In this document: piece after piece, positions 35,389 to 44,437 of the stretch | How the letters are laid out: every line of letters begins with the position of its first letter | Position numbering within the stretch: position 1 is the first letter of the stretch | From: DASQZK01 sp963771005 | GTDB lineage: Bacteria > Bacteroidota > Bacteroidia > Bacteroidales > GCA-2748055 | Length of the DNA: 64,000 nt | Direction: 5' to 3' | Assembly: GCA_963771005.1 (NCBI GenBank) | Contig: CAVYRO010000002.1 | Coordinates: 62,001-126,000 of the forward strand | Notes under the pieces: model-generated | The model's database searches: none | Told to the model about the DNA's origin: nothing | Seen by the model: the letters and a program-made list of their open reading frames with translations, nothing else | Program-made: the position numbers and the translations under genes

Positions 35389-36573
35389 ATGTTGACCCGT
35401 AACGCTTTTTTTTCAGTTCTCCTGCTCAGCACAACATTGTTTTCCTGCAGCAATAAAAACAAGGATCTGAAACACTTTATCAATCAACAGCTGAATTTTG
35501 CTGTCGAACAATACCGTGGACTGGAAGCTGCCCTTCCTGATTCCTTGTTGCCAAAGACAACAGGGAAAGACGGCAAACTCCTGACAAGTGGTCCCGACTG
35601 GTGGTGTTCCGGGTTTTACCCGGGTACCTTATGGTATCTGTATGAGTATTCGGGGGATGAAAAACTCCGGGAATTTGCCATCCGCCGCACGATGCTTGTC
35701 GAGCCCGAAAAAAACAATACGGGTACCCACGACCTGGGATTCATGCTCTATTGCAGTTTCGGGAATGCATACAGGATTACCGATGAGGCCAGGTTCCGCG
35801 ATGTCCTTGTGACCGGTGCGCAAAGCCTTGCCACCCGTTTTAATCCTGTAACCGGTTGTATAAAATCATGGGACAATGACAAATGGGAGTTTCCTGTTAT
35901 CATCGATAATATGATGAATCTCGAATTCCTGTACTGGGCAGCCAGAGCTACCGGGGATGAGGGATTTTTTAATATCTGTGTCAGCCACAGCAATACAACG
36001 ATGGCCAATCATTTCAGGCCCGATTACAGTTCCTGGCACCTGGTCGATTACGATACGATCACGGGCAGGGTAAAGGGAAAACAAACTGTGCAGGGATACG
36101 CAGATTCCTCGGCGTGGGCCAGAGGCCAGTCCTGGGGATTATACGGTTATACGGTGGGTTACCGGGAGACCAAAGACACGGCATACCTTAACCTGGCTGT
36201 GAATATTGCCAAATTTCTTTTGAACAATCCCAATATGCCGGACGACCTCATCCCATACTGGGATTATGACGCTCCTTCCATACCCGACACATACCGTGAT
36301 GCTTCGGCAGGAGCGATCATGGCTTCCGCTCTTATCGAGCTCTCAGGGTATGCTGAAAAATCTGATTCATCCCTGTTTATGAAGAGTGCCGTTAAAATCC
36401 TTCATTCTCTCGCTTCAGACAGGTACCATGCGAAAATTGGTCAGAATGGAAATTTTATTCTGAAGCACAGCGTAGGTTCCCTGCCGGGAAATCATGAGGT
36501 GGACGTTCCCCTGACCTATGCAGATTACTATTTTGTGGAAGCCCTTATGCGGCTGAAGGAAAAAGTGGAATAG
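35389..36573 (+). CDS. GH88 unsaturated glucuronyl hydrolase, lipoprotein
   Basis: 394 residues with a lipobox (LFSCSNK). WWCSGFYPGTLWYLYEYSGD is the conserved GH88 start. The two aspartates of the hydration mechanism are Asp115 in GTHDLGFM and Asp173 in IIDNMMNLE, with spacing like Asp88/Asp149 of Bacillus UGL. DSSAWARGQSWGLYGY is another family block. It hydrates the 4,5-double bond of unsaturated uronates at the non-reducing end of lyase products. Operon with the DUF2264 gene and probably the broken phosphatase downstream. Confidence 0.92.
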   Translation: MLTRNAFFSVLLLSTTLFSCSNKNKDLKHFINQQLNFAVEQYRGLEAALPDSLLPKTTGKDGKLLTSGPDWWCSGFYPGTLWYLYEYSGDEKLREFAIRRTMLVEPEKNNTGTHDLGFMLYCSFGNAYRITDEARFRDVLVTGAQSLATRFNPVTGCIKSWDNDKWEFPVIIDNMMNLEFLYWAARATGDEGFFNICVSHSNTTMANHFRPDYSSWHLVDYDTITGRVKGKQTVQGYADSSAWARGQSWGLYGYTVGYRETKDTAYLNLAVNIAKFLLNNPNMPDDLIPYWDYDAPSIPDTYRDASAGAIMASALIELSGYAEKSDSSLFMKSAVKILHSLASDRYHAKIGQNGNFILKHSVGSLPGNHEVDVPLTYADYYFVEALMRLKEKVE

Positions 36574-36626
36574 TACGGCCCGTGAAATATTGCAGGAACG
36601 GGTATTACAGATTAAATATTCAGATC

Positions 36627-39088
36627 ATGAAAATCAGATGGATCTGCGGTTTTTTGTTCTCGGGAATAATCTCCTGCAACCGGACTATGGAATACAATAC
36701 GGATTTCAACAATATAAATGACCGGATATGGATCGGAAAGGATTCTGGTCGATCCCCATTGAGGATTGGAAAATAAGCGGGGGGCGCATGGAATCCACGG
36801 GTGAAATACCCGAATCAAGAGTGATGATGCTGACGCATTCACTCGTTCTTGGCGAGGGATCATTCCGGATGTCGGTAAGGGCAGGGCTCCTTGAGAAAGG
36901 AGAATCTCCGGGCTCGGCAGGTTTTCTCATCGGAATGGATGATGATGTGGACCACTCGGTCAAATCTGTATGTTACTTTGGCAAAGGAATCAGGGCAGGC
37001 GTGAGTATGGAGGGATATGCATTCCTCAAAGATAAAAGGCTCAAACTTCCGGAAGATTTCAACTGGGATGCGTTCACGATGACTGTTAAAGGAGATCACG
37101 ACAAACTTACCCTGAAAGTTAAAGATTCAGGGGGAAATTCACCTGGGATGTTTACATGTGATGCTGACAGCCTGAAAGGACTTATCGGTGATTGCGGCCA
37201 ATCTGAAGTTGAAAACGGACAAAACGGGTCCTCTAAATTCTGGTTCGATGACTGGAGACTGTCAGGAACAAAGTGGCCGAAAACCCGGACAAGGCATTCG
37301 GACCTGTGCTATGGACGATGTATACCCTTAGCAAAAATACGGTGAAGCTCATGGCATTTCTTCCGCCTATAGGTGCAAGGATAACCAGGAGGTGAAACTG
37401 CAGCTGAAAAAAAACGGGGAATGGGACAGTATGTCTTATCGGAATCAATCGAACCTGATACACGCACGGCTGTTTTCAGACGTTGATGACTGGGATTCAT
37501 CAAAAGATGCAGATTTCAGCGATAAGTATGATTGAGAAGGGATAAAAACGGGGATATAACCGAAAATTTTTACCAGGGCACCATCCGGAGGGATCCCGTC
37601 GACCGTCCGCTAAAAGTGGCTGCCATGACCGGTCAGAACCATGTGGGATATCCGTATACACCGGTGGTTAAAAACCTGGAGAAACTCAATCCGGATATTC
37701 TATATTTTTCAGGCGATCAGATCTATGAGGGTAACGGCGGTTACGGGATCATCCGCCGGCCCGCCGACCGGTCCATCGTCAACTACCTGGGGAAATACTA
37801 TATGTTCGGATGGGCGTTTGGAGACCTCATGCGCGACCGCCCTGCCATTTGCACACCCGATGACCATGAAGTGTACCAGGGAAATCTTTGGGGTGAAGGC
37901 GGAAAGGAAAGGACGAACCTGGAAGGTACGGGTGAACAGGGCGGATTCATCCAGCCCGTTAGAATGGTGAATGCCGTGAACCGGACACAGGCCGGTAACC
38001 TGCCCGATCCTTATGATCCGACCCCCATCGATCATGGGATGAATGTTTGGTATACGGGAATAACTTACGGCAGGGTCAGTTTTGCCATTGTGACCGACCG
38101 GATATTCAAGACCGGTCCGGAGGCGGTAGCAACATGGGATACCCGGCCCGATCATCTGAAAAAACCACTGAAGGACCCGTCCGTTCTGGACCGGCCGGGA
38201 CTGAAAATGCTCGGCGACCGGCAGCTGAAATTCCTGGAAGACTGGATCACTGACTGGGAAGGGGCGGATATGAAGGTTTTGCTTTCCCAGACCGTCTTCG
38301 CGGGAGCAGCCACCCATCACGGGCAGGAAATGGAATTTGTATACGGAGACCTCGATTCGGGAGGATGGCCCAAAAGCGGGCGCGACAGGGCCATCCGGAT
38401 CATGCGCAAAGGATTCGTCTTTCATATCGCCGGGGATCAGCACCTGGCTTCCCAGGTACAATACGGGCTGGACCATTACCGTGACGCGGGATGGTGTTTC
38501 TGCACTCCTGCAGTTGCAAACGGTTACCCGCGTGCTTTTCTTCCCGACCAACTGGGATGGAAAGTGACAAACCGCCCTGAACACGGCCTCCCCAACACCG
38601 GAGAGTATGAGGATGCTTTCGGAAATAAAAACTATGTCTATGCAGTCGGTAACCCTGCCGAGAAAACTTCATGGGAAAACAGGTATATACAGGCCGAAAA
38701 GAGGTCATCCGGTTTCGGGATCGTTACCTTTAACAAGGATACAAGGAATATTACGACGGACTGCTGGCGTTTTCTCGCGAATGTGGAAAATCCGGGTAAG
38801 GATGACCAGTTCCCCGGATGGCCCGTTACCATTAATCAACTGGATAATTACGGCAGGCAGGCTGTCGCGTTCCTTCCGGAAATCCGGGTCAGCAAACCCG
38901 GCGAACTCATCCGGATACTGGATCACACCGGAGACCTGGTTTATGTGATCCGCATGAAAGGGAATAAATTCATTCCCAAGGTCTTCAGTGAAGGTACGTA
39001 CACAATCATATTGGGTGAAGGCGAACATACCCGGAAAATTTCCGGGGTGAAAACGGGTTCGAAAGAAGTGATAAATGTGGACATGTGA
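36627..39088 (+). pseudogene. PhoD-like alkaline phosphatase/metallophosphatase, multiply frameshifted
   Basis: A single protein spread over changing frames. A lipoprotein signal (start 36627, GIISCNRT) is followed by shifts near 36735, 37270, 37375 and 37530; each frame step has the same sense (net -1). The intact remainder from 37532 has the metallophosphatase motifs ILYFSGDQIYEGNGGYG, AICTPDDHEVYQGN and FHIAGDQHLASQ, and the mature protein would be about 820 residues. FYQGTIRRDPVD before the core and GPVLWTMYTLSKNTVKL in the middle frame fit one continuous homolog. It is either a decaying gene or a locus with systematic 1-nt deletion errors. Confidence 0.85.
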
Positions 39089-39110
39089 GAGGATTAATTT
39101 AGAACACTGT

Positions 39111-39500
39111 TTTAGATTGTTTGATGTTGTTTGAGATGGTTTGAGATGGTTTGAGATGGTTTGAAATGGTTTGAGATGGTTTGAAATGGTTTGAGATGGT
39201 TTGAAATGGTTGAAATGGTTTGAAATGGTTTGAGATGGTTTGAAATGGTTTGAGATTGTTTCAGATGGTTTGAACTCCATTCAACAAATCAACAAATCAA
39301 CAACTCAACAAATCACCAAATTCTTCGGGGAGTTTCACCACAGATTTCACAGATTATCACAGAAAAGGTTTTTGAGATTGTTTGAGATTGTTTGAGATTG
39401 TTTGAGATGGTTTCAGGTAGGTTAGGTAAGTTAAAAATCTTTATCCGTTCCGATAGCCATCGGAATCCGTGTGGATCCGTCAAATCCGTGTTCCTCTTCC
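39111..39500. repeat. Composite modular repeat, copy 1 (decamer arrays, ATCAACAA array, conserved blocks)
   Basis: About 16 decamers of the type TTTGAGATGG/TTTGAAATGG (39111-39275), then an ATCAACAA array (about 39277-39315), then a 49-bp block (39318-39366) identical to 61966-62014. A second decamer array (TTTGAGATTG, 39371-39410) follows, then a block at 39401-39448 that matches 62070-62117 with one mismatch, then ATCCGTG words and a CTTCCT array. It fills the gap between the phosphatase and the GH30 gene (39089-39678); no gene is supported there. On the minus strand it gives only a spurious SNHFKPSQTI decapeptide repeat. Confidence 0.93.
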
Positions 39501-39678
39501 TCTTCCTCTTCCTCTTCACCAAATCACCAAATTCTTCATAAAAGGTTTCCACCAAAATAAATCATTCATCGCTTTTGACGAATTGTTCAGGTTTTATATA
39601 AAAAATGAATATATTTAAACCTTACCTTCTTGGGAAAGTAGTTTTTTCATTACCAGTTACTAACTAAAATTATTTCAC

Positions 39679-42600
39679 ATGAAAAGTATCTTTACATTAT
39701 TCTTATTGTCGTTACTCCTGTATTTTCCACTCTCAGGGCAGGGAGTAACCGAAGACTTTGATGATGGGGATCTCTCCGGCTGGAGTGGATCACCCGATTA
39801 CCCGCTGACGAATACGGGTACCGAGATGAAAATTGCAGCCCACAAAACGGCTGTATGGAACAGTTTCACCTTTTCATTTCCGGCTACGGATATCTCAGCC
39901 AATCCATACGTAAGTCTGAAAGTTAAGACGAATATTGATTTCAATCTCAATTTTTTCATCAATTCGGATCAGTCGTATGGGAACGGTGGGGCCGGAAATT
40001 ACCAGGAGATCGTTCATTCAGACGGTTATACGGAGTATGTCTTTGATTTCTCCGGGGCGGCTGCCGCCGACCTGCAGGGAGCAAGTCTGTTGAATTTCGT
40101 TTTCAACCCGGCAGGCGCCCAGGGATGTAATTCCACCGTTTATTTTGAAGATCTGAAGATCGGCGGTGACGCCAGTATCATGCCGAAGATCTCCGGGATC
40201 CAGGACCAGTTTCACCCCATGAACAGCGGTCCGGTAACCGTGCCCTTCCAGGGTGTCACCGATCTGATGACCGGGGGTACAACCCTTTCCGTCACGGCTT
40301 CAAGTTCCAATACAGGTCTTATTCCCGATCCTGTTGTTGATTTTGATCCGGCAACCGGCAAAGGTACACTGACATACGACCCTGAAGACGGGGTTGCAGG
40401 TACGGCTGTCATCTCAATCACCGTCTCGGGAAATGCGCCCATGGATAATATTCTGGCATTTAATGTAACGGTTGAAAAGAACATGGAACCTGTTATTGAC
40501 CAGGCGGATGATCAGAATTTAAAAGCCGGAGAGGCGACTTCCATTCTGCTCACCAGCCCCGGCGACGGCAATCCGAATGCTAACCAGGTGCTGACCATAA
40601 CCGCTTCGAGTTCGGATCCTACCCTGGTTCCCGACCCGGTGGTGACCTATGAAAACGGAGATTTTTCAGCCACTCTCACGGCTGAACCTCCGGCCGGACA
40701 GTCGGGCACAGCCACTGTCACGGTGACCGTCCAGGATGACGGAGGGACCCTCGACGGGGGAACCGACACGCATACCATGGATTTTGACGTTTTCGTTTAT
40801 GAGGATGTGAACAGGCCACCTGCCATGCGGAAATTGCAGGACATGTCGATATTGCAGGACGACGGTGAACAGACGGTTGAACTCCGGGAGATAACCGATG
40901 GCGATGACGATAAGGACCAGGTGGTCACCATTACAGCCACGAGCTCGGATCCTTCCCTTATCCCGGATCCTGCTGTCACATATACTTCCGGACCTTTGGG
41001 TGAACTGATGTTCACCCCTGTCGCAGGGCAGACCGGTTCGGCCACCATTACCGTCACCCTTACCGATGACGGAGGTGACGTTAATAACAATGGGAATGAA
41101 ACAAAGGAATACCTCTTTAATGTTGAGGTAAGGACCAGGCCCATCAACGGCTGGGAGGATGAATTCAACGACGGCGTGCTGGGTCCGCAATGGCCTGCTG
41201 ACTGGGGTGACCCGGGTGAGGATACGCATAAATGTATCGAAACCGGCGGCGCTATGGAGATACAGATCGACAAGACGCGGACAAACAACCGTTGGGCTGG
41301 TCTCTGGTTCAATATTCCCGAAGAACTGGATCTTTCCGGGAGTCCCTATATCAGCATCACCATGAAAACCGATCACCCCGGAACAGAAATGCTGATCTTC
41401 CTCTGGGATGCCAACGATCATTACAATACGGCTAAGACGGTCCGGCAAACGGTAACCGGGGAATACGTGGAATATTTCTTCGATTATTCGGATCCCAGCT
41501 TCCAGTTGCAGAGCGACGGAACACCCCTGGATATGACAAGGATCAAAGCCCTCCTCATCAATTTCGATCCGGGCGGAGCATCCCCCTTATTCCAGGGCAG
41601 TTTCTTCTTCGATGATTTCAGAGTAGGGGACCTGGCGCATCGCGCCCCGGTGACACCCGATGTAACCCTGAATAATATCCCCGGTTTTGCCATCGCGGAA
41701 AATGCAGGCATGCAGACAGTGACGCTGACCGGTATTTCTGACGGCGGCGACGGATCGAACCCGGTAACCCTCACAGCTTCGAGCAGTAATACGACCCTGA
41801 TCCCTGATCCCGTGGTCAGTGATGTTACAGGCAGCACCGCCACATTGAGCTATACTCCGGGAGCAGGAACGGGAACCGCGACCATCACGGTATCGGCCTC
41901 TGCAGAGGGTTCCGACCCTGTTCAGAAAACTTTCACTGTCAGCGTGGTACAGCTTAGCGGTATTACGGCCAGCGAGGTCACTATCGATCTTTCGACAGAG
42001 CACCAGGTCATTGACGGTTTCGGCGCTTTCATGGGTTCGGGCGATACCAGCCCTGACACCATAATCCAGCTCGCCGGGGATATCGGTATGTCGATGGCAC
42101 GCTTCGGCATCATCGGCGGCGGCTTCGAAAGGATCAATGACAATAGTGATCCCTATATCACGGATCTTGATGCTTACAATGTCAATGCCCTCTCGCTAGA
42201 GAACATGAGAAGGCTGGCTCCCTTTGTCGACAAGTTCATCGTGACCTTCTGGAGTCCGGCAGGTTGGATGAAGAAGAACAAGTGGGAAGACGGCGTCGAA
42301 GGATATTCCACCGACAATAAGCTGGAACCGAGATATTATGAGGAATATGCCGAGGAAGTCGTTGCGATGTGCAAAATCGTAAAAAGGGAGACCGGTAAAG
42401 ATGTCTATGCCATCGGTCTGCAAAACGAACCGCAGTTCAACGAACCCTATCCTTCATGCCAGGTTGACTGGAATGAATACCGGGATATCATCAATGTCGT
42501 AGGCCCGAGGCTCGAGGCCGAGGGAATTGGTGCCAGGCTTTTCTGGGCTGAAGCACTGCCCGCACAGGGAAGGATCAATGATTATATCAATGCGGTGAAA

Positions 42601-44106
42601 AACGATGCTACGGCCTACCAGTATGCAGACATTGTCGCCATCCACAACTACGATGCCGACGGTGCCAGTGTAGGCGGCGCAGGCTGTAACCAGTGGGCGG
42701 ATATTTTTAACCGTGCACAGACACCTCCGGGAGTGTATAAGACATGGATGACGGAGACATCAGGCCATGCCGATAACTGGAACGGTGCCATGACCCTTGC
42801 AGGGAACATCTACAACGCACTCGAATGCGGTAGTGCAAGCGCCTGGGTGTTCTGGAGTTTTGCCGTCACGGAAGGCAGTTCCGAATTCGGGCTCGTCGTT
42901 TCGAACAGGCCGTCCTCAAGGTATTACATTTCAAAACAGTACTATAAATTCATCAGGCCCGGATATACCCGCGTGGATGCCAGCTCCGACGGAATTCCCG
43001 CACTCGCGTTCAAAAATGAAAATTCCGATACCCTGGCCGTGGTCCTGTTCAACAATACCGATCAACCCCAGACCCTTGAGATCAAGGGGAGAGGCCTGCC
43101 CTCCTCATGGGAGTCATATACCACTTCCAATTCCAGGAATTTTGAACAAGGAGAAGGCGTCGGTTCCGACGGGCTTATCATTCTTCCGCCTAGCAGCCTG
43201 ACGACTCTTTTGGGTATCAACAGCAACCCTGCGCCGGATATCAACCCGGTTGAAAATATGTTCCTGGATATCAATGCCGGTGAACAGTCGGTTACGCTGA
43301 CAGGTATCGATGACGGTGTGGCCTTTGACCAGAACATCACCATCACCGCTTCCAGCAGCAATCCGGATCTGATCCCTGACCCGGTTGTTACCTATGTCCA
43401 GGGTGAAAGCGAGGCAACCCTTACCTTCACCCCGGCAGCCGATGTAACAGGCACTGTGGTTATCACCCTCACCCTTACGGATGAAGGCGTACCCGCAGGG
43501 GAAAACTCAGAGCAGTTCATGGTCACCATAACATCCAATCCCGCACCGCGTATCGATGCAGTAGAAAATGTCAGCATTGACAAAAACGCAGGTCTGCAGA
43601 CGATTACACTCACAGGGATTGATGACGGTGAAGGTTATGCGCAGAATATAAGTATAACTGCAAGCAGCAGCAATACAGACCTGGTAGCAGATCCTTCGGT
43701 TGCTTATGTACAGGGTGAATCAACTGCAGCTCTTACCTTCACTCCGGAAACGGATATGACCGGTGACGCGGTGATCACCGTCAGCCTGAGCGATGACGGG
43801 AACCCGGTGGGTTCTACAATGATTCAGTTTAACGTAACGGTCCTTGAAACCGGCATTACTTCCTATTCGAAGGATATACCGGTTTATCCGAATCCGGTGA
43901 CCGATATACTGAATATTGGCCTTGCCGGCCATCCTTTCGACAGGATGATCGTTACAGATCTGACCGGAAGGGTGGTAGCCGACAAGGATATCAGGAATTT
44001 CAACACGGTTTACAGGCTGGATGTCTCAGGTATTGAGAAGGGGATGTATGTCCTTATGCTCAGGAATGAGAAGGAATCCGTGACCCTGCGCTTTGTTATC
44101 GAATAA
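39679..44106 (+). CDS. Large multidomain GH30 glycosidase with cadherin-like repeats and T9SS sorting domain
   Basis: 1475 residues. Order: signal peptide; beta-sandwich carbohydrate-binding-like module (about 23-160); three Ig/cadherin-like repeats (TASSSN..LIPDPVV type, about 165-490); a second beta-sandwich module (about 493-655); one more repeat; GH30 catalytic domain (about 764-1175); two further repeats; C-terminal type IX secretion domain (VYPNPVTDILNIG to the end). GH30 residues: acid/base Glu917 in GLQNEPQ and nucleophile Glu1026 in WMTETSGH. It is probably an endo-xylanase or related beta-glycosidase displayed or secreted through T9SS. With the CE15 esterase, glucuronoxylan is a reasonable target. 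Confidence 0.92.
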   Translation: MKSIFTLFLLSLLLYFPLSGQGVTEDFDDGDLSGWSGSPDYPLTNTGTEMKIAAHKTAVWNSFTFSFPATDISANPYVSLKVKTNIDFNLNFFINSDQSYGNGGAGNYQEIVHSDGYTEYVFDFSGAAAADLQGASLLNFVFNPAGAQGCNSTVYFEDLKIGGDASIMPKISGIQDQFHPMNSGPVTVPFQGVTDLMTGGTTLSVTASSSNTGLIPDPVVDFDPATGKGTLTYDPEDGVAGTAVISITVSGNAPMDNILAFNVTVEKNMEPVIDQADDQNLKAGEATSILLTSPGDGNPNANQVLTITASSSDPTLVPDPVVTYENGDFSATLTAEPPAGQSGTATVTVTVQDDGGTLDGGTDTHTMDFDVFVYEDVNRPPAMRKLQDMSILQDDGEQTVELREITDGDDDKDQVVTITATSSDPSLIPDPAVTYTSGPLGELMFTPVAGQTGSATITVTLTDDGGDVNNNGNETKEYLFNVEVRTRPINGWEDEFNDGVLGPQWPADWGDPGEDTHKCIETGGAMEIQIDKTRTNNRWAGLWFNIPEELDLSGSPYISITMKTDHPGTEMLIFLWDANDHYNTAKTVRQTVTGEYVEYFFDYSDPSFQLQSDGTPLDMTRIKALLINFDPGGASPLFQGSFFFDDFRVGDLAHRAPVTPDVTLNNIPGFAIAENAGMQTVTLTGISDGGDGSNPVTLTASSSNTTLIPDPVVSDVTGSTATLSYTPGAGTGTATITVSASAEGSDPVQKTFTVSVVQLSGITASEVTIDLSTEHQVIDGFGAFMGSGDTSPDTIIQLAGDIGMSMARFGIIGGGFERINDNSDPYITDLDAYNVNALSLENMRRLAPFVDKFIVTFWSPAGWMKKNKWEDGVEGYSTDNKLEPRYYEEYAEEVVAMCKIVKRETGKDVYAIGLQNEPQFNEPYPSCQVDWNEYRDIINVVGPRLEAEGIGARLFWAEALPAQGRINDYINAVKNDATAYQYADIVAIHNYDADGASVGGAGCNQWADIFNRAQTPPGVYKTWMTETSGHADNWNGAMTLAGNIYNALECGSASAWVFWSFAVTEGSSEFGLVVSNRPSSRYYISKQYYKFIRPGYTRVDASSDGIPALAFKNENSDTLAVVLFNNTDQPQTLEIKGRGLPSSWESYTTSNSRNFEQGEGVGSDGLIILPPSSLTTLLGINSNPAPDINPVENMFLDINAGEQSVTLTGIDDGVAFDQNITITASSSNPDLIPDPVVTYVQGESEATLTFTPAADVTGTVVITLTLTDEGVPAGENSEQFMVTITSNPAPRIDAVENVSIDKNAGLQTITLTGIDDGEGYAQNISITASSSNTDLVADPSVAYVQGESTAALTFTPETDMTGDAVITVSLSDDGNPVGSTMIQFNVTVLETGITSYSKDIPVYPNPVTDILNIGLAGHPFDRMIVTDLTGRVVADKDIRNFNTVYRLDVSGIEKGMYVLMLRNEKESVTLRFVIE

Positions 44107-44135
44107 ACCCTGAATTACCTGTTTTACATTATGAT

Positions 44136-44169
44136 CCGGCTGCAGTATTTCACTGCAGCCGGATTTTTT
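44136..44169 (+). terminator. Rho-independent terminator after the GH30 gene
   Basis: Perfect 10-bp stem CCGGCTGCAG (44136-44145) / CTGCAGCCGG (44153-44162), 7-nt loop, followed by ATTTTTT. Lies 30 bp past the GH30 stop. Confidence 0.88.
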
Positions 44170-44214
44170 ATCTGCAGGAACCTTCAAAGTCAGGAAGGCA
44201 TATGGGCCGGTGAG

Positions 44215-44319
44215 TCATATCTGCCGGATCAGGCCAATACCGAGGGTAAGCATTGAGATAAAAAGCACGAAAAGACCGACTCTTTCCCAGTCCATAATTT
44301 TATTCGCAATTGGAGTCAT
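44215..44319 (-). CDS. Candidate 34-residue single-span membrane peptide
   Basis: A short frame (ATG at 44319, TGA at 44215) in the gap between GH30 and GH28: MTPIANKIMDWERVG, then a hydrophobic stretch of about 18 residues (VGLFVLFISMLTLGIGLI) and a basic end (RQI). The shape (short charged N-terminus, one membrane helix) is typical of real small membrane proteins, but no family is recognised and no ribosome-binding signal is visible. It could be chance. Confidence 0.3.
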   Translation of the reverse strand: MTPIANKIMDWERVGLFVLFISMLTLGIGLIRQI

Positions 44320-44437
44320 CCCTGGAGTTCCTGACCTTTTTATCAACTGTCCTGATCATTATGCCGGAAAACGATCAATTTTTTGATCGGTATTTTTTCT
44401 TAAGTTTACCTTGAAACCTGTGAATAATTTTTTAATA

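Noticed and set aside
38705..39280. Minus-strand reading frame with decapeptide repeats (SNHFKPSQTI) across the decamer array
   Set aside because: A period-10 DNA repeat automatically gives a 10-residue peptide repeat in any open frame. The rest of the frame is antisense to the conserved phosphatase and shows no domain.
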